DNA of 16,356 bases, taken from contig CAJTSY010000070.1 in NCBI GenBank assembly GCA_910578995.1, positions 4,077 through 20,432 on the forward strand, given 5' to 3'. This stretch comes from an uncultured Acetatifactor sp. Lineage in GTDB: Bacteria; Bacillota; Clostridia; Lachnospirales; Lachnospiraceae. Numbering within the stretch: position 1 is the stretch's first letter; each line of letters opens with the position of its first letter. Shown here in pieces: positions 1 through 7,790 of this stretch. Below the pieces are notes generated by a model. It was not told the origin of the DNA. It saw only the letters and a list, made by a program, of their open reading frames with translations, and ran no database searches. A program made the translations under genes and the position numbers.

Positions 1-190
1 TGGATGAAATTCCGGCCGCCAAATACATGCGTCCGTAATTCCATCCGGGTGCCTGACAGACTTATGCTGTTTCCAGTTCCGCATAACTCTGTCCGGCACC
101 CCCTGCATGGATGAAATTCCGGCCGCCAAATACATGCGTCCGTAATTCCATCCGGGTGCCTGGCGGACTCATGCTGTTTCCAGTTCCGCA
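1..190. repeat. Two tandem copies of a 107-bp intergenic repeat unit
   Basis: Positions 1-83 and 108-190 match except at three bases (56/163, 58/165, 63/170), separated by 24 bp of unrelated sequence, so the period is 107 bp. Each copy holds an imperfect inverted repeat: 2-15 pairs with 33-46 with two mismatches around a 17-nt loop, repeated at 109-122 and 140-153. A second possible pairing joins catgcgtccg with cggactcatg within copy 2. The period is not a multiple of three, so a minus-strand reading frame through one copy is out of frame in the next; a noncoding structured repeat is therefore more likely than a repeat protein. The left edge of the window may cut a longer array. I do not recognise the family. 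Confidence 0.85.
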
Positions 191-208
191 CGTAAACTTA
201 TTTTCATC

Positions 209-248
209 AAAGAAAGAATGCCTCAAACGCAAGAGCCATTCTTCCTTT
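209..248 (-). terminator. Likely intrinsic terminator of the thiolase gene
   Basis: An 11-bp stem with one mismatch (214-224 with 233-243) closes an 8-nt loop about 65 bp past the thiolase stop codon. On the minus strand it is followed by TCTTT, a rather weak U tract. On the plus strand ccttttt follows, so it could work in both directions. No gene was seen in the rest of 191-308. Confidence 0.55.
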
Positions 249-308
249 TTCGGCTTCCGGCCAACCGTTTCCACGTCCTCCGGAAGCACCCTTCCTGAAA
301 CTAAAGCC

Positions 309-1493
309 TTAGTCCTCGATCTTCACAATGGTGGAGCACCCCATGCCGCCTCCGATGCACAGGGTGGCCAGACCGGTCTTTGCCCCCTTGGCCTGCATCT
401 CGTGGAGCAGGGTTACCAGGATACGGCATCCGGAAGCGCCTACGGGATGTCCCAGCGCGATAGCGCCGCCGTTGGGATTCAGCTGTTTGTCCACATCAAT
501 GCCCAACTCCTTGCCCACTGCCACGGACTGTGCCGCGAATGCCTCGTTGGCCTCGATGATGTCAAAGTCCTCGATCTTCATGCCTGTCTTGGCCAGAACC
601 TTCTTCGTGGATGCCACGGGGCCGATGCCCATAACCTCGGGGCGAACGCCTGCCAGGGCTCCTGCCACGAAGGTCGCCATAGGCTTCACACCCAGCTCCT
701 TCGCCTTCTCCTCGCTCATAACCACGATAGCCGCCGCGCCGTCGTTGATGCCGGAAGCGTTGCCTGCGGTTACGAAGCCGTCCTTGTTGATGGGACGAAG
801 TTTTGCAAGGCCTTCGATGGTAGAGCCTGCACGGGGACCCTCGTCCACCTTGAACTCGATTGTCTCTTTCTTTTTCTTCACCATGACAGGTACGATCTCT
901 GCGTCGAAAGCGCCGGACTTCTGCGCCGCTTCAGCCTTCTGCTGGCTCTTCAGGGCGAACTCGTCCAACTCTTCCCTGGTCAGATTCCACTCACGGCAGA
1001 TATTATCCGCTGTCATGATCATATGGTAATCATTGAAAGCATCCCAGAGGGCATCCTTGATCATGGTGTCTACGAGAGTGCCGTTGTTCATCCTGTACCC
1101 GTAGCGGCCCTGGGGAATCGCGTAAGGCGCCATGGACATGTTCTCCATACCGCCGGCCACTACCACATCGGCATCTCCTGCCATAATCATCTGGGCTGCC
1201 TGGTTCACACAGTTCAGACCGGAACCGCAGACCACGTTCATGGTGACAGCGGGTACTTCAATGGGAAGACCTGCCTTGATGGAAGACTGACGGGCCACGT
1301 TCTGTCCCTGGGCTGCCTGGATGACACAACCCATATAGACCTGGTCTACGTCCTCGGGCTTCACGCCCGCCCTGTTCAGGGCTTCCTTGATCACGATAGC
1401 CCCAAGGTCTACTACAGGTGTGGTGCTCAGTGTGCCGCCCATGGTGCCGATGGCGGTACGGCATGCGCCGGCTAATACTACTTTCTTTGCCAT
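309..1493 (-). CDS. thlA: Acetyl-CoA C-acetyltransferase (thiolase)
   Basis: Biosynthetic-type thiolase that condenses two acetyl-CoA to acetoacetyl-CoA, the first step of clostridial butyrate/C4 metabolism. The 394-residue product has the full catalytic set: nucleophile Cys89 in the VCGSG motif, the NEAF motif at 316-319, His349 in GGAIALGHP, and Cys379 in LCIGGGMG, at the spacing of the well-studied bacterial enzymes. The start is the ATG at 1493, with GGAGGG seven bases upstream. A TTG five codons earlier would be in frame, but it overlaps this ribosome binding site. The gene is monocistronic here, between its own promoter and a stem-loop; no crotonase or hydroxybutyryl-CoA dehydrogenase gene adjoins it in the window. 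Family is certain; the thlA/atoB label is by similarity. Confidence 0.96.
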   Translation of the reverse strand: MAKKVVLAGACRTAIGTMGGTLSTTPVVDLGAIVIKEALNRAGVKPEDVDQVYMGCVIQAAQGQNVARQSSIKAGLPIEVPAVTMNVVCGSGLNCVNQAAQMIMAGDADVVVAGGMENMSMAPYAIPQGRYGYRMNNGTLVDTMIKDALWDAFNDYHMIMTADNICREWNLTREELDEFALKSQQKAEAAQKSGAFDAEIVPVMVKKKKETIEFKVDEGPRAGSTIEGLAKLRPINKDGFVTAGNASGINDGAAAIVVMSEEKAKELGVKPMATFVAGALAGVRPEVMGIGPVASTKKVLAKTGMKIEDFDIIEANEAFAAQSVAVGKELGIDVDKQLNPNGGAIALGHPVGASGCRILVTLLHEMQAKGAKTGLATLCIGGGMGCSTIVKIED

Positions 1494-1556
1494 TTGTTTT
1501 CCCTCCAACTAATGATTTGTAATGATTGTTATTTTTTTATCACACAAGCTGATTCT

Positions 1557-1585
1557 AGTGTAACATAGTCCTTTTCTATTTGCAA
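1557..1585 (-). promoter_or_regulatory. SigA-type promoter of the thiolase gene
   Basis: On the minus strand TTGCAA (1580-1585) is separated by 17 bp from TACACT (1557-1562), with a TGn extended -10. Transcription would begin near 1550, giving a leader of about 55 nt. It lies just past the stop of the hybrid kinase gene, so the thiolase need not depend on read-through. Confidence 0.7.
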
Positions 1586-1614
1586 TCACTTTCCAATTAA
1601 AATTTAATAAAGTA

Positions 1615-4600
1615 TCAGCTCAGAATCGTGTCCAGGGTCTCAAACAGAACATTCACATCAATGGGTTTGGGAATATGACCGTTCATTCCGTTTTCCAGGG
1701 CCTCCTTCCTGTCCTCCTCAAAGGCATTGGCCGTCATTGCGATAATGGGTACAGAGGCAAGCTCCTTATTTTCCAGCTCCCGGATGGCCTTGGCAGCCTC
1801 ATAGCCGTTCATCACCGGCATCTGCACGTCCATCAGCACCAGGCGGTAATACCCGGGTTGGGACTTCCGCAGCATATCCACTGCAATTCTGCCGTTTTCA
1901 GCCACATCCGTGGTAAAGCCCGCATCCCCCAGAATCGCCACGGCGATTTCCTGGTTCAATTCCACATCCTCCGCAAGCAGGATCCTGCCCGTGTGATGGC
2001 GACACTGGGACTTTCCGGCAGAATCCTCCTCATCCCCTTCCGCGTTGATAACGGACTTCAGGCAGCTCCTCAGTTCCGAGAGGAACAGGGGCTTGCTGCA
2101 GAATGCCGTGACGCCGGCCTCCCTGGCCTCTTCCTCAATGTCCGCCCAGTCATATGCCGTCAACACGATCACAGGAGCCTCTTCCCCTATCTCCTTTCGG
2201 ATCCTCCGCGTGACCTCCACCCCGTTCATATCCGGAAGCAGCCAATCGATTATGTATACACGGTAGCTGTCGCCCCGCATAAAGGCCTGCCGGGTCCGCA
2301 GAACCGCTTCCTTTCCCGAAAGGGTCCACTCCGCCCGCATTCCGATCTGCTGCAACATGTAGGAAACGCTGTCGCAGGTATTGAAATCATCATCCACCAC
2401 CAACGCCCTGCAGTTGGCCAGCTCCGCGATCTCCCGGGGTTCCGTCCGGTCGGCTTCAACGCGGAACGTAAAACACACCCGAAACTGCGTACCCACCCCC
2501 TGTTCGCTCTTCACATCTATGGTGCCGTTCATCATGTCCACAATGTTTTTCGTGATGGCCATCCCCAGGCCGGTCCCCTGAATCCCGCTGATGGTGGAAT
2601 TTTCCTCCCGCTCAAAGGGTTCGAAAATATGGGCCACAAACTCCTGTGCCATGCCGATCCCGTTATCCTTAATGCAGAATTCATAATTGGCATATCCGCT
2701 GGGCGCCCCCGCCTTCTCCGTGACCCGCATGCTGACAATCCCGCCGGCGCCCGTATATTTTACGGAATTGCTCAGCAGGTTTAACAGAACCTGGTTCAGC
2801 CTCAGTTTATCGCAGAAGATATCCTCGTGCCAGACATCCACCGCATCCATGTAGAGTTCCAGCTGCTTTGCGTTCACATCCGCCTGGAGAATATTGCGCA
2901 GGCCGTGGAGGATATCCGGCAGGCTGCAGGGCTTCTCCTCCAGCCGTATCTTGCCGCTTTCAATCCGGCTCATGTCGAGCACGTCATTAATCAGGCTCAG
3001 CAGATGGTTCCCGGAGGTCATGATTTTTTTCAGGTACTCTGCCACCTGGTCCTTATTGTCGATATGGGTAATGGCAAGGGCCGTAAAGCCCACGATGGCA
3101 TTCATGGGAGTCCGGATGTCATGGGACATGTTTGACAGGAACGTGCTCTTGGCCTTATTTGCCTTGTTTGCCTGCATAAGCGCATCCTCCAGTAGCCCCT
3201 TCTGCTCCATTTCGTTTCTGATCTCCTCGTCCACGCTGCGGATACCCAGGACAATACCACGGTCTGTTTCCCATTCCCCGGCCCGGACCATCTTAACCTG
3301 GAAATACTCTGTTTTCCCGTTTCTAACAGTCCGGTAATTGATATAATATTGAATGTTCTTCTCCAGTTCCTGTCCGATCCTGTCCAGGGCAACGGCCCGC
3401 CCGAGCATCTCACGGTCTTCCTCAAGTACGAATTTCCGTATATAGGCTCCCATGTTTTCCCTCATGGACACTTCGCCGTCAAACAGGCCGTCAAACATGC
3501 GCTCATTATCGTCGTCCCGCAGCACCGCCCCCCGTCCGGTGTCCAGATCAAAGTAGCAGACAAGGCTATAGTCTATACTCAGGGCCCTGACCAGCTCCAT
3601 CTGGCGGCGTTCGTTCTGTTTCTCCTGCAGCTTCTGGGCAGTACAGTCAAGCAGGAATCGTTGGTAAAACAGTTCCCCGTTCTCCCTGATCAGCTTAAAG
3701 TTGCCCGTGATATGCAGGATATCCCCGTTTCTATGCCTCACGCGGTACTCCGTGCTGACGCTGTCTCCCTCCTTTTTCAGTTCCGCAATTTTCTCCCGCA
3801 GGTCTTCCCGGTCCTCCTCCAGAACCGTCGAGGCCACCATGTCAAACCCCTGTGCCGTCAGCTCCTCCATGCTCTCATAGCCCAGGATCTCCAGGGCAGC
3901 CCGGTTTACGCTTATCACCCTGGAGCCATCCATGGTATGGCAGATCAGGCCGCAGTCAATACTGGTAAAAATTGTCTCCAGGGTACGGTTTTTCTGTACG
4001 ATTTCCTGCTCATAAGCCCGTTCCTGTGTCACGTCGATGGCCACCCCCACCGTTCCCATAACGCTTCCGTCCGTATCGTACAGGGGGGACTTGTAGGTGG
4101 TAAGGGTCCGCATCCCCTCCCCGGTGGTAATGACTTCCTCGGACACACAGGTCTGCCTTTTCGTCATAACCTCCCGCTCCGACTCTATACAGGCCGGATC
4201 GTCATGCTCAACGTCCCAGATATACGCGTGTCCCTGTCCCTCCACCTGTTCCCTGGTCTTGTTCACGGTACGGCAGAAACTGTCGTTCACCTTCTCATGG
4301 ATACCGTTTTTATCCTTGTACCAGATCAGGTTCGGGACATTGTTGATGGTGGCCTCAAAAAAATGCCTGGTCTCCCAGAAATCCTTTTCCCTTTTAAACT
4401 GCTGCTGCCATCTGGAAACCCGGAAGGAAATCTCCTCCTCTGTCATGGGGAGAATCCACAGATCCGCCACATCCTTCACAAGCCTCTTCTCCCGGAGAAG
4501 AACCTCGGCCCGTGCGCTGTCAGCCAGCAGGATAAGCTCTGCATCCCCCCGCTTTGCCTGGACAAGCCTGTCCACAGTCTCCCTTTCGTCCGTGTCCTCC

Positions 4601-4764
4601 AGGTTGGCCACTATGACGTCCGCCCCCCGTGCCAGGGTCGCCTCCGGCTGAAGGCTCTCTGTGAAACTATGGGTAAAATGTTCCAGGGGGCTGCTCTCCC
4701 TGAACCCTTCAAACACCCTGCACGGATGACCTGAAAAATAGAAGTGAATCTGGCAATGGTACAT
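1615..4764 (-). CDS. Soluble hybrid sensor histidine kinase with two receiver domains
   Basis: A 1049-residue multidomain phosphorelay kinase with no membrane segment, so probably cytoplasmic. Order: a degenerate receiver-like region (about 1-125) with Asn54 near where a phospho-Asp would lie; three PAS-like regions (about 131-250, 258-378, 388-515), the first two with PAC-like endings; a coiled linker; HisKA with SHDIRTPM (phospho-acceptor His548); HATPase_c with N666, DNGIGM (700-705) and GTGLGM (730-735); receiver 1 with Asp840 and Lys891; receiver 2 with Asp979, Thr1011 and Lys1033. Start ATG 4764 has AGGAGG seven bases upstream. No HPt or DNA-binding domain is present, so the output partner must be encoded elsewhere; no cognate regulator adjoins it. 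The signal sensed is unknown. Confidence 0.93.
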   Translation of the reverse strand: MYHCQIHFYFSGHPCRVFEGFRESSPLEHFTHSFTESLQPEATLARGADVIVANLEDTDERETVDRLVQAKRGDAELILLADSARAEVLLREKRLVKDVADLWILPMTEEEISFRVSRWQQQFKREKDFWETRHFFEATINNVPNLIWYKDKNGIHEKVNDSFCRTVNKTREQVEGQGHAYIWDVEHDDPACIESEREVMTKRQTCVSEEVITTGEGMRTLTTYKSPLYDTDGSVMGTVGVAIDVTQERAYEQEIVQKNRTLETIFTSIDCGLICHTMDGSRVISVNRAALEILGYESMEELTAQGFDMVASTVLEEDREDLREKIAELKKEGDSVSTEYRVRHRNGDILHITGNFKLIRENGELFYQRFLLDCTAQKLQEKQNERRQMELVRALSIDYSLVCYFDLDTGRGAVLRDDDNERMFDGLFDGEVSMRENMGAYIRKFVLEEDREMLGRAVALDRIGQELEKNIQYYINYRTVRNGKTEYFQVKMVRAGEWETDRGIVLGIRSVDEEIRNEMEQKGLLEDALMQANKANKAKSTFLSNMSHDIRTPMNAIVGFTALAITHIDNKDQVAEYLKKIMTSGNHLLSLINDVLDMSRIESGKIRLEEKPCSLPDILHGLRNILQADVNAKQLELYMDAVDVWHEDIFCDKLRLNQVLLNLLSNSVKYTGAGGIVSMRVTEKAGAPSGYANYEFCIKDNGIGMAQEFVAHIFEPFEREENSTISGIQGTGLGMAITKNIVDMMNGTIDVKSEQGVGTQFRVCFTFRVEADRTEPREIAELANCRALVVDDDFNTCDSVSYMLQQIGMRAEWTLSGKEAVLRTRQAFMRGDSYRVYIIDWLLPDMNGVEVTRRIRKEIGEEAPVIVLTAYDWADIEEEAREAGVTAFCSKPLFLSELRSCLKSVINAEGDEEDSAGKSQCRHHTGRILLAEDVELNQEIAVAILGDAGFTTDVAENGRIAVDMLRKSQPGYYRLVLMDVQMPVMNGYEAAKAIRELENKELASVPIIAMTANAFEEDRKEALENGMNGHIPKPIDVNVLFETLDTILS

Positions 4765-4871
4765 TTCCGCTCCTCCTGTTCCAATTGTGCACGGTTCTCC
4801 TGCCCCATGCGCCCCGAACTGATTCTTTCTATCACTTAAGCAAACTAAAAATTCTGATTTTCCTGATAATT

Positions 4872-4900
4872 ATTTTAACAAGGGAGCGAATATATGTCAA
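4872..4900 (-). promoter_or_regulatory. Strong SigA-type promoter of the hybrid kinase
   Basis: Minus-strand TTGACA (4895-4900), 17 bp, then TAAAAT (4872-4877) with an extended TGn: close to consensus. It predicts a leader of about 100 nt before the ATG at 4764. No riboswitch-like fold was recognised in that leader. Confidence 0.8.
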
Positions 4901-4916
4901 TGCCCTGATAAAACAG

Positions 4917-4951
4917 AAAATCCGGGACTGACCCCTGAAGGTCAGTCCCGG
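4917..4951 (-). terminator. Intrinsic terminator after the small lipoprotein gene
   Basis: A perfect 12-bp GC-rich stem (4922-4933 with 4940-4951, 6-nt loop) is followed on the minus strand by ATTTTCTGTTTT. The 5' arm of the stem lies inside the last codons of the lipoprotein gene and its TGA stop sits at the loop-proximal end, so translation and termination are tightly coupled. It closes the Bce-downstream region and separates it from the hybrid kinase promoter. Confidence 0.9.
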
Positions 4952-5421
4952 GCATAACCGGCAGTGAGTTCCACGGTACCCGTAAAATCCTGGTACTGCA
5001 CCATGATGTAGTTCCCCCCGTTCCCCAGACTCAGTTTTGTCTCGAAAAAGCCGTCGTCATCCGGCTCCAGTTCCGTCACCTCCTCATTCATCCGGATCCG
5101 GATGACCGCCTTTCCCGACTCGGCCAGAATACAGCCGCAAACATACAGTTTCCGCTCCTCCAGGGAGGCTCCCCCAAAGACCACGTCCTTCCCGGTATCC
5201 CCTGCGCACTCCGCCAGGTACCGTCCGGTATAGGCATCCTCCCCCAAAAGCCTCTCCCCAATGAGGTTCCCGTCCCCGGTAATCTGGGATGTCCCCAGCC
5301 TTCCGGCCAGGTCATCCGCAAGCCCCAGAAGTTCCTCCTGTCCCACCGGCAGCACCCTGCAGCCGGTCAGCTGGTATACGACAACGCACAGGACAAACGC
5401 AAGACTAATCGCTTTCTTCAT
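4942..5421 (-). CDS. Small predicted lipoprotein downstream of the Bce transporter
   Basis: A 159-residue secreted protein with a lipoprotein signal: MKKAISLAFVLC hydrophobic stretch, then the lipobox LTGC, with Cys21 as the lipidated residue. The mature part is acidic; its last 70 residues look beta-rich (alternating hydrophobic strands, a DDDGFFETKLSL turn), in the style of an Ig-like or carboxypeptidase-regulatory-like sandwich, but I cannot name a family. The start ATG 5421 has an AGGGAGG site six bases upstream. The preceding short membrane-protein gene overlaps it by 17 bp, suggesting coupled translation. A role with the BceAB transporter (peptide capture or shielding at the membrane surface) is inference from position only. 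Confidence 0.8.
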   Translation of the reverse strand: MKKAISLAFVLCVVVYQLTGCRVLPVGQEELLGLADDLAGRLGTSQITGDGNLIGERLLGEDAYTGRYLAECAGDTGKDVVFGGASLEERKLYVCGCILAESGKAVIRIRMNEEVTELEPDDDGFFETKLSLGNGGNYIMVQYQDFTGTVELTAGYARD

Positions 5422-5533
5422 CTTCTTCCTCCCTCTCCCTTGCTCTTTTAAAATACCTGAACAAAAACAGCGCCGCCACGCCTATGAGCATCCTGCTGAA
5501 CCACTTTCCCGCCTTTATCCTCTTCTCCGTCAT
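5405..5533 (-). CDS. Very short predicted membrane protein (42 aa) overlapping the lipoprotein gene
   Basis: An open frame begins ATG ACG GAG at 5533 and ends at TAG 5405-5407. The product has a basic N-terminus (MTEKRIKAGKWFSR), one short hydrophobic stretch (MLIGVAALFLF, residues 15-25), then a strongly charged tail (RYFKRARERE followed by EEEDEESD). That is a typical layout for a small single-span protein with its tail in the cytoplasm. AAAGGA lies nine bases before the ATG; an in-frame ATG at 5542 is an alternative start. It overlaps the next gene by 17 bp. No homologue is recognised, and the membrane segment is short. Expression is not proven, but the overlap, ribosome binding site and amphipathic pattern together make it credible. 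Confidence 0.6.
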   Translation of the reverse strand: MTEKRIKAGKWFSRMLIGVAALFLFRYFKRAREREEEDEESD

Positions 5534-5542
5534 TCCTGTCAT

Positions 5543-5804
5543 TCCTTTCTTTTTTCCTTTTATCGTCCTATTCTTTTCCGCTTATTTTTCTGTTGTATTT
5601 CTTATATTTTTTCTGTCTTATGCTTTTCTCTCCTATTCTTCTTTACCCGTCCCATTCTTTCCCGCTTATGCTTTTCTGCCGCATTTTTCTCCACCCTATT
5701 CTGACCCTTTTCTGTTCCCCCTTTCCGTTTTTTCTCTTTTATATTTTTTCTGCCCTATTCTTCTCCGCCTTATTGCTTCTTATTTCCGCTCCCTTAGCGT
5801 CATC
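5543..5804 (-). repeat. Polypurine spacer of degenerate ~60-65 bp repeats
   Basis: About 260 bp between the bceB stop and the small membrane gene are almost entirely A and G on the minus strand (C and T on plus). The plus-strand motif cctattc recurs at about 5567, 5632, 5695 and 5754, with a variant (cccattc) near 5651; shared blocks such as cttatgcttttct and ttatattttttctg each occur twice. This suggests a decayed tandem repeat with a 60-65 bp period. No convincing gene lies in it: minus-strand frames are short, and the plus-strand open frame arises from the T/C bias and the antisense of bceB. No terminator hairpin was seen, so bceAB transcripts may run on into the small genes. Confidence 0.6.
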
Positions 5805-7790
5805 CTACCTGCTTACAATCCTGTAATAAGTCCTGGCCGTCATGGAATAAATCAGCACATACATCACGCCGAACACCAGAAAAACCGCCGCCGTACAGAG
5901 TCCGTGAAGCATTCTGTCATACAGGTTCATCAGTTCCATCAGCCTGGAGATCAGGGGAAATGCCGCCGCCACATGAAATCCTGCCACAATCAGGGGCAGG
6001 AAAAACACGGTAAGCACCTGGGAGTGAATGGCAGCTTTTACCTCACTTCGGCTCATTCCTACCTTCTGCATGATCTCAAATCGTTTTTTGTCATCATAGC
6101 CCTCCGATATCTGCTTGTAGTAAATGATCAGTACTGTGGCCATGACGAAGAGGATTCCCAGAAAGATGCCCACAAAGAACAGTCCCCCGATAATATCCAT
6201 AAAAGCCGCCTTTCCGTCCGCCCTGCTCTCCACCCGGAAGCCGTCATGGGTGTCGAGCCCGAAGCTGAAGCCTGCCGCCCTCAGTGCATTGTCAAATTCC
6301 TGCTGTCCGTGGTTTATGTCGCATCCGTACACCCAGCCGATCTCACTGGCATAGTCTCCGTATACTTCCTTCTGTCCTTCATAAATTTTCTCCATGGTCT
6401 CCATATCCGGCACCACAATGTACTGGGTTGCGGAGATCAGGGCCTCGTACATGCCGTTCCCCACAAACTCCCCCAGCCGCTCCGCTATGGTATACTCCCT
6501 GCCCAGAAGCCGCAGCGAGGGATATGCGAATTTCTGCCGGTTGGAATAGATCAGGATTTCGCCGTCCCCCAGCGTCTTCCCCTCCCCCATTATTCTGTTG
6601 TAGTCGTCAAGGGTGATAAAGAACAGACTGTTGGAGTCATCCTCCACCGAGCGAACCCGCTCCTTTTTAAGGACATATTCATCTTCACTACAGAGAGCCT
6701 GGAAACCCAGGAAGGTATATTCCATCTCCCTCCCCACCTCCGCGCCGCTCTCCTCCTGCAGGCGGCGGATCAGCTCCCTGTCCCTCTCCCTGTTCTCCGT
6801 GCCGCTTTCATGGTAAAATATATAATCCATGGGATAACGGTTATTGTTAATGGATTCCATTCCCGCCATCATGGACACCACCGTAGAGATCATTACCAGC
6901 ACCATGGTGGACAGAATGCAGATATTGGCCAGGCCCACCGCATTCTGCTTCATGCGGTAGAGCATCCCCGACACACTGATGAAATGCCTTGTGCGGTAGT
7001 AATATCTCTTGTTTTTCCTCAGGGCCTTCAGCAGTGTCACGCTGCCCGCGGTAAACAGCAGGTAGGTTCCGGCAATGACCAGGATAATCGCCACAAAAAA
7101 CATCATCACGGAGGCGATCGGGTTCTGTGTGGTAATGGCGATATAGTACCCGCCTCCCAGAAACAAAAGTCCCCAGATGGTCAGAAGCCAGTTCGACTTC
7201 GGCTCCTTCTCACCCACATTTCCGGCCCGGAGCAGCTCAACGGGATCCACCGTCCTGATCTGCCTGACCCCGCTTAAAAAGATCAGGAAAAAGATGATCC
7301 CGAACAGCACACAGGTAGTAACCACCGCCTCCGGGGAAATGAAAAATCCCAGTGGAACATTCCCCCTTATCACCCTGACCACCGCCAGAAACATAAGTTT
7401 ATCCAGTGCAATCCCCAGCCCGGTTCCCAGAGCAAGGCTAGCCAGCATGGTATACATGGTCTCCCACCCCATCACCCTCGTCAGATGCCTTCTCTCCATT
7501 CCCAGAATATTAAAAAGGCCGAACTCCTTCTTCCTGTGCCTCACCAGAAAGCTGTTAGTGTAAAACAGGAAAATCAGGGCAAACATTGCCACCACCCAGG
7601 TTCCCATCTCCATTGTAGTACGGGTGAAATGTCCCCCCGCCATGTTGTCAAGCCCAGGATTCAGGGAAAGAGACTTGATGATATAGAACATCATCACCGT
7701 TACCACACAGGTGAGGATATAGGGAATGTATGTCTTCCCGTTCTTTTTTATGTTTCCCGCAGCCAGTTTTGCATAAAATCCGGTTCTCAT
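5805..7790 (-). CDS. bceB: Bce-type ABC transporter permease
   Basis: A 661-residue FtsX-family permease of the antimicrobial-peptide resistance type. BceB proteins have ten membrane segments and one large extracellular domain between segments 7 and 8. Visible here: membrane segments at about 21-38, 65-82, 111-138, 155-174, 203-219, 227-247 and 288-310; an external domain at about 312-527; then three more (about 535-556, 594-612, 633-652). The FtsX-like pattern with a cytoplasmic 'EFGLFNILGM' loop (89-98) and 'RFEIMQKVGMS' later fits the family. With BceA it would free lipid II-cycle targets from peptide antibiotics and report flux to BceS. Its ATG overlaps the bceA stop by 4 bp (ATGA), a coupled pair. 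The substrate is unknown. Confidence 0.93.
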   Translation of the reverse strand: MRTGFYAKLAAGNIKKNGKTYIPYILTCVVTVMMFYIIKSLSLNPGLDNMAGGHFTRTTMEMGTWVVAMFALIFLFYTNSFLVRHRKKEFGLFNILGMERRHLTRVMGWETMYTMLASLALGTGLGIALDKLMFLAVVRVIRGNVPLGFFISPEAVVTTCVLFGIIFFLIFLSGVRQIRTVDPVELLRAGNVGEKEPKSNWLLTIWGLLFLGGGYYIAITTQNPIASVMMFFVAIILVIAGTYLLFTAGSVTLLKALRKNKRYYYRTRHFISVSGMLYRMKQNAVGLANICILSTMVLVMISTVVSMMAGMESINNNRYPMDYIFYHESGTENRERDRELIRRLQEESGAEVGREMEYTFLGFQALCSEDEYVLKKERVRSVEDDSNSLFFITLDDYNRIMGEGKTLGDGEILIYSNRQKFAYPSLRLLGREYTIAERLGEFVGNGMYEALISATQYIVVPDMETMEKIYEGQKEVYGDYASEIGWVYGCDINHGQQEFDNALRAAGFSFGLDTHDGFRVESRADGKAAFMDIIGGLFFVGIFLGILFVMATVLIIYYKQISEGYDDKKRFEIMQKVGMSRSEVKAAIHSQVLTVFFLPLIVAGFHVAAAFPLISRLMELMNLYDRMLHGLCTAAVFLVFGVMYVLIYSMTARTYYRIVSR

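Noticed and set aside
62..289. Minus-strand open frame across the left-edge repeats
   Set aside because: The 107-bp period shifts the frame between copies, the frame crosses the thiolase terminator, and no family or ribosome binding site is visible.
111..1475. Long plus-strand frame opposite the thiolase gene
   Set aside because: Antisense of a certain, conserved gene; composition (His/Cys/Gly-rich) is that of a shadow frame.
3349..4734. 461-aa plus-strand frame opposite the hybrid kinase
   Set aside because: The kinase on the other strand has every expected motif; this frame resembles no family and has no credible start.
4611..4835. Leader reading frame overlapping the hybrid kinase start
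   Set aside because: It begins in the predicted leader, but its ribosome binding site is poor and the rest lies out of frame inside the kinase gene.
5543..5804. CRISPR-like array in the polypurine tract
   Set aside because: Repeats are too degenerate, spacing is irregular and there are no unique spacers or cas genes.
5484..7277. 597-aa plus-strand frame over the polypurine tract and bceB
   Set aside because: The first part is a product of the T/C-rich tract, the rest is antisense to bceB.
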